DNA of 64,000 nucleotides from Microvirga sp052115485. GTDB taxonomy: Bacteria > Pseudomonadota > Alphaproteobacteria > Rhizobiales > Beijerinckiaceae. The DNA lies in contig NZ_JBFRGU010000006.1 of the NCBI RefSeq assembly GCF_052115485.1, forward strand, positions 1-64,000, given 5' to 3'. The position numbers and the translations under genes are program-made. Below are positions 42,222 to 50,900 of the stretch, in pieces. Every line of letters begins with the position of its first letter. Within the stretch, counting starts at the first letter, position 1. The notes beneath the pieces are model-generated. The model did not search any database. It saw only the letters and a list, made by a program, of their open reading frames with translations, and was not told where the DNA came from.

Positions 42222-43040
42222 ATGAAACGCCTCATCCTAGCCGCCCTTCTTGCCTGCTCATCGTCCGCTGCCGCGATGGCCGCGGATTCCGGACCATTCA
42301 AAGGACAGGGCGCTATCGTCTTCTGCACCGAGTTCGGAGATCCGCCGGCAGCGTTCCTCGACAAGGATGGACAAACACCAATTGGCTTCGAGATCGATTT
42401 GATGAAGGCTATCGGCAATCGCCTCGGCGTGAAGACGGAACTCAAGAATTTCAAATTCGCGTCGATCTTTGCGGCACTCGATTCAGGTCAGTGCGACGCG
42501 GTCATGTCACAGACATCGAAGAGCCCCGAAAGGCTTCAGATCTATGATTTCGTCGATTACCGGGCACAGGCTTCCGGCATCCTGGTGAAGAAGGGTAACC
42601 CGCTCAATCTTCACACTTACGAAGATCTGTCGGGCCGGCGCGTCGCCGTTCTCCTCGGAAGCGCAAACGAGCGCCGCCTCAAGGCAGTCAACGAAAAGAT
42701 CGTTTCGGCGAATAAGTCGCCGATGGAAATTGCCACCTACCAGAACAATGCGATCGCATTTCAGGATCTTTCGCTCGGGCGCGTGGAGGCCTTCGCAAGC
42801 GGTTCGCTGACGCTCGCTTATTTTCTATCGACCGCGACTGATAAATTCGAAATCGGTGGCTTGCCGATTCCTCCCAACACGATGGGCATCGTCATTCCTA
42901 AAGCGCAAGCGGCCAAGACAAAGGCTATCGGCGATACTTGGAAGGAGCTTGTCGCATCGGGGGAAGCTCAGAAGATCCTTGACGATTGGAAGCTCGGGGA
43001 AGGAACCTTCCTCTGTGGCAGCACCAAGGCTTGCGATTGA
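42222..43040 (+). CDS. Periplasmic amino acid-binding protein (SBP_bac_3 family)
   Basis: A 272-residue extracellular solute-binding protein for polar amino acids. The signal peptide is residues 1-20 (LAALLACSSSAAAMA, then AD). FGDPPAAFLDKDGQTPIGFEIDLMKAIG is the ligand-loop start, followed by QCDAVMSQTSKSPERLQIYDFVDY, GRRVAVLLGSANE and GTFLCGSTKACD at the C-terminus. The C-terminal cysteine pair and C33-type cysteine (VFCTEFGD) could form disulfides. It is followed by a permease and controlled by a HutC-type site, so its ligand is probably histidine, urocanate or a histidine conjugate. Confidence 0.87.
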   Translation: MKRLILAALLACSSSAAAMAADSGPFKGQGAIVFCTEFGDPPAAFLDKDGQTPIGFEIDLMKAIGNRLGVKTELKNFKFASIFAALDSGQCDAVMSQTSKSPERLQIYDFVDYRAQASGILVKKGNPLNLHTYEDLSGRRVAVLLGSANERRLKAVNEKIVSANKSPMEIATYQNNAIAFQDLSLGRVEAFASGSLTLAYFLSTATDKFEIGGLPIPPNTMGIVIPKAQAAKTKAIGDTWKELVASGEAQKILDDWKLGEGTFLCGSTKACD

Positions 43041-43083
43041 TACGCGCTACAATCGAATACCGCCTGGACGGGAGTGAACGGCT

Positions 43084-43821
43084 TTGCACTTCGATGTCGC
43101 GTTTTTCCTCAGTATCCTGTTTAACCCACCCGAGAATCTGTTGCGTGGACTTCGCATCACCGTGTCCACGACTATCGTTTCGATGGTGATAGGGATCGGA
43201 CTCGGAACGTTATTGGCCGTCGCCGGCTTGAGCCGACGACGGAGCATGCGGATGCTGAATGGAGGTTATGTCGCCTTCTTTCGCGGCACCCCCGTTCTCG
43301 TCCAGATCATGCTCGTTTATTTCGGGCTTCCATACCTATTCGGAGGGTGGGATATGTTTCCACCTGATATCAGGATCTTGGGCATCTTCAACTTGAGCGG
43401 CGCAATCCTTGCCGGTGTCATTACTTTTGCGCTGCACGAAGCCGCCTACATGAGTGAAATCACAAGGGCCGGAATCGACTCAGTCGATCCGGGTCAATCC
43501 GAGGCTGCGAAATCGCTGGGCATGGAGCCGGCGCTCGCGATGCGGCGCATCATCCTGCCGCAGGCGATACCTGTGATAATCCCACCCCTCGGGAATCAAT
43601 GCAACGCGATGTTCAAGACGACATCGCTCTTGAGCGTGATCGCAGTTCCTGAGTTGTTTCTTTTCGCAGACAGCCTGCATGCCGCGACCTATCGAACTTT
43701 CGAGGTCTATCTCGCCATTGCGGTCTATTATCTGCTGCTGACCCTCGCTTGGACGCTGATCCAATACGTGATCGAGTGGCGGCTGGGGCGCAGATATGGT
43801 TGGGCGTCAGCCGCCCGCTAG
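43084..43821 (+). CDS. Polar amino acid ABC transporter permease, TTG start
   Basis: A 245-residue permease homologous along its length to the one at 30921-31688 (FRGTPVLVQIMLVYFGLPYLF, LHEAAYMSEITRAGI, EAAKSLGMEPALAMRRIILPQ). It begins with TTG 43084, where the sequence LHFDVAFFLSILFNPPENLL aligns with the homologue. GGGAG lies about 11 bp upstream. No ATPase follows; the ATPase at 30116-30907 is the likely partner. Two similar permeases may form a heterodimer, as in HisQM. Confidence 0.85.
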   Translation: MHFDVAFFLSILFNPPENLLRGLRITVSTTIVSMVIGIGLGTLLAVAGLSRRRSMRMLNGGYVAFFRGTPVLVQIMLVYFGLPYLFGGWDMFPPDIRILGIFNLSGAILAGVITFALHEAAYMSEITRAGIDSVDPGQSEAAKSLGMEPALAMRRIILPQAIPVIIPPLGNQCNAMFKTTSLLSVIAVPELFLFADSLHAATYRTFEVYLAIAVYYLLLTLAWTLIQYVIEWRLGRRYGWASAAR

Positions 43822-43827
43822 CGCATG

Positions 43828-43860
43828 TCTCGGAAAAGCAGGAAGATTGTTTTTCCGAGA
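43828..43860. terminator. Terminator-like stem-loop between convergent genes
   Basis: TCTCGGAAAA (43828-43837) pairs perfectly with TTTTCCGAGA (43851-43860) around a 13-nt loop. It follows the permease stop and faces the end of the second GntR gene. The A/T ends of the stem make it usable in both directions. Confidence 0.6.
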
Positions 43861-43890
43861 TATAGCCGCGCTCGGTCGCCTAACCACGCC

Positions 43891-44619
43891 TCACAAAGAT
43901 GATGAAGGTGTAAACCGGGCCACAAAGCGATGTCGATCGCCGGGATAGATGATGCGGACGAAGGTCACCAGACGATCGGCTTTCCAGGTTCGGCGAGCGA
44001 TCGATAGGCAAACGTCGCCGAAAGGGATCTTCAAGCGTTGGCTCGTCACGCGGTCCGCCGGCAGAGCGCGAATGGCGTGCTCCGCCTCTGTCCATGGCAC
44101 GTTTTGCAAGAGCCACGTGCCTGGCGGGATCGTCTTGAAACTCTCCTCGGCAGCCTCAGGCACAACCGCCAAGTTGATCTGTCTGTTTTCGACCGCAAAA
44201 TGTTCGTCGTCTGCGTAGTGGATGATTTCCAGCGTCAGGATCGGCGTGCCGACGGGAACGCCGACATGCGCGGCATCTTCCTGGGTCGATGCAATGCGTG
44301 TGTTGCGGCGCAATATCTTGAACCGATGGGAACGGCCCGTCGCGAGAATCTCGGCCCGGATGTCTTGGATCCGTAACAGCGGTTCCTGCACGCGCGGTGG
44401 TCCGACGAACGATCCCGACCTGCGCCGACGAACGATCATACCGGATGCCGCGAGATTGGACATCGCTTTGTTCGCCGTCATCCGCGAACAGCCGTATTGA
44501 GCAACGAGTTCTGCTTCGGAGGGAACGCGGTGTCCGGGCGGCCAAGCGCCCGACATGATCTTGCGCTCCACATCCCGCTGGATTTCAGCGTAAATAGGGA
44601 CGTTTTCTTCGGTAGCCAT
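43891..44619 (-). CDS. Second HutC-like GntR-family regulator
   Basis: A 242-residue paralogue of the hutC product. The winged helix is IQRDVERKIMSGAWPPGHRVP with YGCSRMTANKAMSNLAASGMI. The UTRA domain holds EHFAVENRQINLAVVPEA and PPGTWLLQNVPWTEAEHAI. It is transcribed toward the transporter genes and is separated from them by a hairpin. No GTATATAC site is present upstream; instead a 9-bp direct repeat lies at 44624-44651. It may sense a different ligand from HutC, for example a histidine conjugate (inference). Confidence 0.82.
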   Translation of the reverse strand: MATEENVPIYAEIQRDVERKIMSGAWPPGHRVPSEAELVAQYGCSRMTANKAMSNLAASGMIVRRRRSGSFVGPPRVQEPLLRIQDIRAEILATGRSHRFKILRRNTRIASTQEDAAHVGVPVGTPILTLEIIHYADDEHFAVENRQINLAVVPEAAEESFKTIPPGTWLLQNVPWTEAEHAIRALPADRVTSQRLKIPFGDVCLSIARRTWKADRLVTFVRIIYPGDRHRFVARFTPSSSL

Positions 44620-44996
44620 AATCCTGAGTATCTGGATTGTTTCTGAGTATCAAGATGCCGCTTAAGGCGCCTCACTTGAGTGTGGCGAGTACGGCATCAG
44701 CTCTTGCGATCTGGCCGAAATTGCACGGCAACGCAGTGTTTGCCAGTGCAGTCGCTCCATCTCGTGACCGGGTACGCTTCCCGAGACCGTCGGACGGCAG
44801 GTTCGCATCGCCCGGTCGATGGGCACTTGAACCAGCGCCCGTCACAAGTTGGAATCTCCGATTTCGCCATTATTAGTTGTGGATGACTTACCCAGAGTTA
44901 GGTCGCAGCCGTCGACCCCACATTCCATTACCGTTCCAGATATGAGACGTTAGAAAGCTAGACGATTAGCTATTACCTCTTCCAACGGAGGCTGCA
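44620..44996. other. Divergent intergenic region with 9-bp direct repeats
   Basis: About 375 bp. CTGAGTATC occurs at 44624-44632 and 44643-44651, 19 bp apart, directly upstream of the second GntR gene; this suits binding by a dimer on one DNA face. GGAGG just before 44997 is the ribosome binding site of the next gene. No other gene is seen. Confidence 0.45.
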
Positions 44997-47900
44997 ATGC
45001 TTGTGTCGTGCTATAAATTTGTCCAAAACATAGTAGATCGATTTCTGTTCTTGAAGAAACTTGTACCTTTCAAGACAGATCAGACCCCGACGAACTTTAC
45101 AAAACCCGATCAACAAGGGCCAAGCCTTATCGATAGCCTTCGGTCCGAAACAGAGACTGACGCAATAATTCACGGGCTCCCAGGCGGGGGGCCAGAGGTG
45201 CCACAGGCCGGGGCAGATGCCGTCATCATCGGGCCCGGCATCCTCCAGGGTCCGGTGACCAGGAGCAGTCCGGCGGCACACCTGCGGACCGCGTTTGCGG
45301 CTACCGCCTCCAACCCCATCGTTCTTGAAAATCAGGAACTCGGAAATCCTGAGAACGAGTGGGGCATCGATGGAGCGGGCAGCACGAACATCGAGGGGTT
45401 CGCGACCGAGATCAGTATCAATCGAGGACAGAGGATCGACTTCAAGATCAATACCGATTCGACCAACTATCGGATCGACATCTACCGCCTCGGCTACTAC
45501 GGCGGTATGGGCGCCAGGAAACTCGACACGATCCCCCATACGGGCCTTCAAACCCAGCTGAACCCGCAGCGAGACAACGCCACCGGTGCGGTTGATGCCG
45601 GCAACTGGGCCGTCTCCGCGTCCTGGAACGTTCCGCCGGATGCCACGTCAGGGATCTACATCGCCAAGCTCGTTCGGCAAGACGGCACGGCTGGTGCAAA
45701 TCATATCCCGTTCATCGTTCGCGACGATAGCAGCACGAGCGATATCATCTTCCAGACGTCCGACACGACCTGGCACGCGTACAATCCTTGGGGCGGCGCG
45801 AATTTCTACGGGGGCACCGGCCCTGCGACAGGCTCTGTGGGAAGCGGCCGCGCCTACGCGCTGAGTTACAACCGACCGATCACAACACGTGGCGGCGGCC
45901 TCCTGGCCGGTCCACAGGACTACATTTTCGGGGTCGAATATCCGGCGCTTTTATGGCTGGAAAAGAATGGTTACGACGTGTCGTACATGGCCGGTGTGGA
46001 TACCGACCGTTTCGGAAACCTGCTCACGAACCACAAGGTGTTCTTGTCGGTGGGCCACGACGAGTATTGGTCGGGGCAGCAGCGCGCCAACGTCGAGGCG
46101 GCTCGCGATGCGGGTGTCCATCTCTCGTTCTGGAGCGGTAATGAGGTTTATTGGAGAACCAGATGGGCGCCGAGTTTCACCGCCGGTGCTCAACCCTATC
46201 GCACTCTGATCTGCTACAAGGAAACCTGGGGCAACGGCGACATCGATCCGAGCAATGAGTGGACCGGAACTTTTCGCGATCCGCGCTTCGTCTCGCCAAC
46301 CTCGCAAGGCGGAGGTCGGCCCGAAAATGCTCTCACGGGAACGATCTTCCAGGTCGACTCTTATCGTCGCGACTCGATCACAATCGGTTCCGAATACGCC
46401 AACCTGCGTTTTTGGCGCAATACGAGCATTGCCAACCTGCAACCGGGCCAGACTGCGACCTTACCGCAGGGCTATCTCGGTTACGAATGGGACGAGTCCC
46501 CCGATAACGGCTTCCGGCCGGCAGGGCTCATCATGCTCTCCTCGACCACGGTCCCGGTCACTCAATATCTCCTGGACTATGGCAACACGGTCGGGAACGG
46601 CACCGCGACCCATAACCTGACGCTGTATCGCGCGCCGAGCGGTGCCTTGGTGTTCGGCGCGGGAACAGTCTATTGGGCTTGGGGGCTCGATGACAACCAT
46701 GACAACGAAGCGACACCCGTAGACGACAATGTCAAGCAGGCGATGGTCAACCTGTTCGCCGATATGGGCGTTCAACCCGGCACTCTTGAGGCTGGTCTCG
46801 TCCCGGCAACACAATCGACCGATACCATAAAACCGGTCTCGACGATCACATCTCCCAGCGTCGGTTCAACCATCACTGTCGGCCAGACTGTTACAATCAC
46901 GGGCACGGCATCCGACAGCGGAGGTGGTGTCGTCGCCGCAGTCGACGTGTCGACGGATTCCGGCGCGACCTGGCACCGGGCGATTGGTCGCCAAAACTGG
47001 ACCTACAGCTGGATTCCATTGACGGCAGGTTCCGTCACGATCAAGACGAGAGCCGTGGATGACAGCCTCAATCTGGAGATTCCAGCTGCAGGACGAACAG
47101 TTACCGTCTCGGGTAACGACCTCGTGTCCTTGTTCCCACTCACGGCCATGCCTGAAAACCCCAATGTTGCAGACAATGGCGCGGTCGAAGTCGGAATGAA
47201 GTTCCAACCATCGATCGCGGGAGCGATCGCCGGTATCCGTTTCTACAAGGGAGTTGAAAACACCGGCACTCACACCGGATCTCTCTGGTCGAGTACAGGG
47301 ACGCGACTGGCAACGGTAACATTCACGGGCGAGACCGTCAGTGGTTGGCAGACCGCAATATTCCCCAGCCCAGTGACAGTTACCGCCGGCACCACCTACA
47401 TCGTTTCCTACCACGCGAATGCGGGACATTATTCGAGCACCGCAAACTACTTCGCGACCGCCGTCACGAACGGCCCGTTGACCGCACCATCAAGCGCAGC
47501 GGCCGGCGGCAACGGCGTCTACGCCTATGGGTCGTCAAGCTCGTTCCCAACCGATACCTATCAGGCCACGAACTACTGGGTCGATGTGTTGTTTGCTTCC
47601 TCCAGCAGTACGGTCAATCAACCTCCCACCGCGAATACCGACACCGGATTTATCGTGAATCAGGATACGCCTCTCACGATTGCCGCTGCGTCGCTTCTCG
47701 CCAACGACACCGATCCGGACGGCGATCCGTTGAACATCACAAGTGTCAGTGGAGCGACCCATGGCGCAGCCGCGTTCAATGCTGCCGCCAACACCGTCAC
47801 GTTCACGCCAACAGCGGGATATACCGGGCAGGCAGGCTTCAGCTATTCCATCAGCGATGGACGTGGCGGCACGTCTTCGGCGAATGTGAGTCTCACCGTC

Positions 47901-49283
47901 ATACCGGCTTCCGTCAGCTTGTTCTCGTCATCGGCGACACCAGCGACCCCTTCCGTTTCCGACGCTGCTCCAGTCGAGTTGGGAATGAAGTTCCAGGCGT
48001 CCGTCGCAGGCACGGTCACAGGTGTCAAATTCTACAAGAGCGCTCAAAACACCGGCACTCACACCGGATCGCTCTGGTCGAGCACGGGCACTCGGCTAGC
48101 AACGGTGACATTCGCGGGCGAGACTGCCAGCGGATGGCAGACGGCAATATTCTCCAGTCCGGTGACAATCACTGCCGGCACGACTTACGTCGTCTCGTAC
48201 CACACGAACACCGGCTTTTACTCGGCGAACTCAAACTACTTCTCGACGGCCACCGCGAACGGCCCGTTGACAGCGCCATCGAGTGCATCGGCCGGAGGCA
48301 ATGGCGTCTACGCCTACGGATCGTCCAGCTCGTTTCCGACCGATACTTATCAGGCTACGAACTACTGGGTCGACGTGCTGTTCGCCTCTTCCAGCAGCGT
48401 TGCCAACCAACCCCCTACAGCCAACAACGATACGGGATTTTCCACGAACCAGGACATACCTCTCACGATCACCGCTGCAGCACTCCTCGCCAATGACACT
48501 GATCCGAATAGTGATCCATTGAGCATTACGGGTGTCAGCGCTGCGACTCATGGCTCGGTCGCGTTCAACGCATCCACAAACATCATCACGTTCACGCCAA
48601 CGGCGGGATATACCGGGGCCGCTGGATTCACTTATTCGATCAGCGACGGTCGCGGCGGCACATCCTCGGCGAATGTGAGTATCACCGTCACACCCGCTTC
48701 CGTCAGCCTGTTCTCGCCGTCGGCAATACCGGCAATCCTGTCCGACCCGGAGACCAACTCGGTCGAACTCGGGATGAAGTTCCAATCATCTGTCGCGGGC
48801 ACCGTTAACGGTATCAAGTTCTATAAAGGGACCGGCGACACCGGCACGCACCATGGAAATCTATGGACAGCGACCGGAACGCTTCTCGGCACCGTCACCT
48901 TTACGAACGAAACCGCCAGCGGATGGCAGACCGCGGCATTCCCGAGCCCGATCCCGTTGGCTGCTGGAACCACTTATGTGGTCTCCTACCACAGCAACGG
49001 CCACTACGCCGCGACCTCGAATTACTTCTCGGCGGCAGCCACGAACGGCCCCCTCACCGCGCCGTCGAGCGCGAGTGCGGGCGGCAACGGCGTGTACACC
49101 TATGGATCGTCCAGCTTGTTTCCGACAAGCTCTTACGATGCAGCGAACTACTGGGTCGATGTTCTGTTCAGCTCGTCAGGAGGCGCGTTTAACCAACTCC
49201 AAACTGCCGATTCTACAACCGGCGAGGATGAGCCTCTCGCGGCCCCGGCTGAGTTAGCTCTCAATGAAGGATCCGAACCGTAG
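44997..49283 (+). CDS. Large DUF4082 surface protein with N,N-dimethylformamidase-beta-like head
   Basis: A 1428-residue protein. Residues about 100-600 resemble the N,N-dimethylformamidase beta-subunit family (YRIDIYRLGYYGGMGARK, DTTWHAYNPWGGANFYGG, VFLSVGHDEYWSGQQRANVE, SFWSGNEVYWRTRW, VFGAGTVYWAWGLDD). Residues about 605-700 are an Ig-like domain. Three DUF4082 domains (residues about 709-868, 972-1131, 1235-1392) alternate with two cadherin-like domains (NQPPTANTDTGF, TPTAGYTGQAGFSYSISDGR). No clear signal peptide. DUF4082 is found in cell-surface and exopolysaccharide-linked proteins. Whether the head domain is enzymatic is unknown. GGAGG precedes the ATG and a strong terminator follows. 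Confidence 0.82.
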   Translation: MLVSCYKFVQNIVDRFLFLKKLVPFKTDQTPTNFTKPDQQGPSLIDSLRSETETDAIIHGLPGGGPEVPQAGADAVIIGPGILQGPVTRSSPAAHLRTAFAATASNPIVLENQELGNPENEWGIDGAGSTNIEGFATEISINRGQRIDFKINTDSTNYRIDIYRLGYYGGMGARKLDTIPHTGLQTQLNPQRDNATGAVDAGNWAVSASWNVPPDATSGIYIAKLVRQDGTAGANHIPFIVRDDSSTSDIIFQTSDTTWHAYNPWGGANFYGGTGPATGSVGSGRAYALSYNRPITTRGGGLLAGPQDYIFGVEYPALLWLEKNGYDVSYMAGVDTDRFGNLLTNHKVFLSVGHDEYWSGQQRANVEAARDAGVHLSFWSGNEVYWRTRWAPSFTAGAQPYRTLICYKETWGNGDIDPSNEWTGTFRDPRFVSPTSQGGGRPENALTGTIFQVDSYRRDSITIGSEYANLRFWRNTSIANLQPGQTATLPQGYLGYEWDESPDNGFRPAGLIMLSSTTVPVTQYLLDYGNTVGNGTATHNLTLYRAPSGALVFGAGTVYWAWGLDDNHDNEATPVDDNVKQAMVNLFADMGVQPGTLEAGLVPATQSTDTIKPVSTITSPSVGSTITVGQTVTITGTASDSGGGVVAAVDVSTDSGATWHRAIGRQNWTYSWIPLTAGSVTIKTRAVDDSLNLEIPAAGRTVTVSGNDLVSLFPLTAMPENPNVADNGAVEVGMKFQPSIAGAIAGIRFYKGVENTGTHTGSLWSSTGTRLATVTFTGETVSGWQTAIFPSPVTVTAGTTYIVSYHANAGHYSSTANYFATAVTNGPLTAPSSAAAGGNGVYAYGSSSSFPTDTYQATNYWVDVLFASSSSTVNQPPTANTDTGFIVNQDTPLTIAAASLLANDTDPDGDPLNITSVSGATHGAAAFNAAANTVTFTPTAGYTGQAGFSYSISDGRGGTSSANVSLTVIPASVSLFSSSATPATPSVSDAAPVELGMKFQASVAGTVTGVKFYKSAQNTGTHTGSLWSSTGTRLATVTFAGETASGWQTAIFSSPVTITAGTTYVVSYHTNTGFYSANSNYFSTATANGPLTAPSSASAGGNGVYAYGSSSSFPTDTYQATNYWVDVLFASSSSVANQPPTANNDTGFSTNQDIPLTITAAALLANDTDPNSDPLSITGVSAATHGSVAFNASTNIITFTPTAGYTGAAGFTYSISDGRGGTSSANVSITVTPASVSLFSPSAIPAILSDPETNSVELGMKFQSSVAGTVNGIKFYKGTGDTGTHHGNLWTATGTLLGTVTFTNETASGWQTAAFPSPIPLAAGTTYVVSYHSNGHYAATSNYFSAAATNGPLTAPSSASAGGNGVYTYGSSSLFPTSSYDAANYWVDVLFSSSGGAFNQLQTADSTTGEDEPLAAPAELALNEGSEP
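47125..49190 (+). repeat. 789-bp tandem repeat encoding DUF4082 plus cadherin-like modules
   Basis: Units start at 47125, 47914 and 48703, with exact 789-bp spacing. The first two comprise a DUF4082 and a cadherin-like domain, and the third only DUF4082. Landmarks such as TGTHTGSLWSSTGTRLATVT, GNGVYAYGSSSSFPTDTYQA and NYWVDVLF recur. The copies are diverged mainly at synonymous positions and remain in frame. Confidence 0.88.
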
Positions 49284-49300
49284 CCACTCTTCCACATCCC

Positions 49301-49329
49301 GTCATCGCGCTCACGCCGAGCGCGATGAC
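49301..49329 (+). terminator. Terminator stem-loop of the DUF4082 gene
   Basis: GTCATCGCGCT (49301-49311) pairs perfectly with AGCGCGATGAC (49319-49329) with a 7-nt loop, 18 bp after the stop codon. Downstream is ACACCTTTGCG with only a short T-run. Confidence 0.65.
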
Positions 49330-49393
49330 ACCTTTGCGTATGGCGAGGCAACGTGCGTCATGATGTCAGCATCGTCGACCGCAATACAAACTC

Positions 49394-49416
49394 GGCCGGA
49401 CAATAATTGTCCGGCC
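49394..49416 (-). terminator. Rho-independent terminator of the DUF937 gene
   Basis: GGCCGGACAA (49394-49403) pairs perfectly with TTGTCCGGCC (49407-49416) around a 3-nt loop. On the minus strand it is followed by GAGTTTGTATT. It lies 27 bp past the DUF937 stop. Confidence 0.7.
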
Positions 49417-49442
49417 GGTCCGTCAAAATCGGGATATTGATT

Positions 49443-50585
49443 TCAGCCCGCAGTCTTGGTCAGTGCATCCAGCTTGAGTTTGATTGCATCAATCGTGGGC
49501 TTGGCAACCTCCGAGACACCGGGAATGGCAAGGACTCGATTGAAGGGTTCGTCAAGGGTGGGGCGAGCCGTTGTGACGAGCGATGCGAGTGCAACCTTTC
49601 CACCGGCTGGAAGCTGGTTGACCAGGTTGTCGACCCGATCGAGCTGGGCCGCACCCTCGGCGAGTTTCGGCAACGCTACCTTCGCAGATTCAACGTCTGT
49701 TACACCTTGCAGAGCCTGCCGCATATTGGTGACCGTTGTTTGAACTGTCGACCCTAGATTGACGGAGCCGACAGTGAGATTTTGCGCCGATGGCAGAGCC
49801 TGTGTCGTCGTGGTCTGATCGGGGAGATTTTGCGCGGTCTGCGTTGTCGTTCCCGTCTCCGCCACATGCGTCGCAGATCGGCCGAACCACCACCAGCCCA
49901 GCGCAATCAAAGCAATGGCCGGAAGAGCCCAAGCCCAACCAGGCATAGGAGACTGGGTCCGTCGGACCGTACGATTGGTCTCCAACGTTGTCGACTGGGG
50001 TGCAGCTCTCGCTGTCTGCGCAGCGCCGGCACCGCTGATGCCGGAGAGCAAACCGGTGCCGCTCAGCAAGTCCGCGAAACCAGGTGGCAACGCCCTGGCA
50101 ATATCGGATTTCTGGGAAGTGAGCATTTGCGAAAGACCCGATGCATCGAGCCCTCCGGCTGTTTTCTGCTTACCAAGAACGCCCATAACCACCGGCGCCA
50201 GGAGCCCGAGAAGCGACGCACCGGACGAGCTTCCGATCCCAGCAAACTTACCAACCGCATCTCCGAGCGCCGAAGTTGAGGAACCGCCCAATAGGGAGGA
50301 CAACATATCGGTTCCATTGTCGATCAGGTTTTTCTGGCCGGAGCCTCCAATCGCTCCCGTCAACGTATCCAGGATACCCGGCGGCTGTTGACTGACCACA
50401 TTAAATAGCTTGCGCGAACCTTCCGGGGTGGATGCGGTTCCTGCCAGACTACCGAGAATGCCCGGCACGGCGGCGCTTATTGCTCTTCCGATTTGTGACT
50501 TGTCCAAACCGAAAGCTGAAGCGATTTTGGCGATCATGTCGGGCGTCAGAAATTGTGTGACCAGCGATACCAGGTTGGTGCTCAT
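49443..50585 (-). CDS. DUF937 family membrane-anchored protein
   Basis: A 380-residue protein. Residues 1-200 are DUF937-like helices (LVSLVTQFLTPDMIAKIASAFG, ISAAVPGILGSLAGTAS, LLGLLAPVVMGVLGKQK, SQMLTSQKSDIARALPPGF). A membrane segment lies at about 225-245 (GWAWALPAIALIALGWWWFG). The C-terminal 130 residues are probably periplasmic (VDNLVNQLPAGGKVALASLV, PGVSEVAKPTIDAIKLKL). The start at 50585 follows GGAGGAAG. Function unknown. It shares the family with the small YidB-like protein at 20120-20572. Confidence 0.8.
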   Translation of the reverse strand: MSTNLVSLVTQFLTPDMIAKIASAFGLDKSQIGRAISAAVPGILGSLAGTASTPEGSRKLFNVVSQQPPGILDTLTGAIGGSGQKNLIDNGTDMLSSLLGGSSTSALGDAVGKFAGIGSSSGASLLGLLAPVVMGVLGKQKTAGGLDASGLSQMLTSQKSDIARALPPGFADLLSGTGLLSGISGAGAAQTARAAPQSTTLETNRTVRRTQSPMPGWAWALPAIALIALGWWWFGRSATHVAETGTTTQTAQNLPDQTTTTQALPSAQNLTVGSVNLGSTVQTTVTNMRQALQGVTDVESAKVALPKLAEGAAQLDRVDNLVNQLPAGGKVALASLVTTARPTLDEPFNRVLAIPGVSEVAKPTIDAIKLKLDALTKTAG

Positions 50586-50900
50586 TGAGACTTCCTCCTG
50601 TGTGTCTGACGCTTCCCGTGGAATTTCACGAGCCATACCGCCGCCCGAAACGAACTATGCCGTTTCCCTTCATGACAGCTCTTACAGCGCCGAACGCCGG
50701 CTGCTTGTTCTCTCCCGGTAGGCCGTACAATCAACGATCATGTTGTGGATACGTTCCTTGGCGCGCGCAGCCCTCGCCGGCGCAGGTATCGCGCGGCACT
50801 CAAAAACTTCGGAACATATCGACCCGATGATCGTCGTGCATTCACGTTCGGGTAGGATTCTATCCTGCCGTCTTCCGGCACCTCAAGCGACTAGGACACC
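50586..50900. other. Intergenic region, nothing recognised
   Basis: About 315 bp between two minus-strand genes. It contains only antisense-type open frames. The promoter of the DUF937 gene should lie in its left part. Confidence 0.4.

Noticed and set aside
42222..42260. Lipobox-like LLAC in the amino acid-binding protein signal
   Set aside because: The residue at -2 is unusual for a lipobox, and a normal signal peptidase I site (AMA then AD) follows; Gram-negative amino acid-binding proteins are usually soluble in the periplasm.
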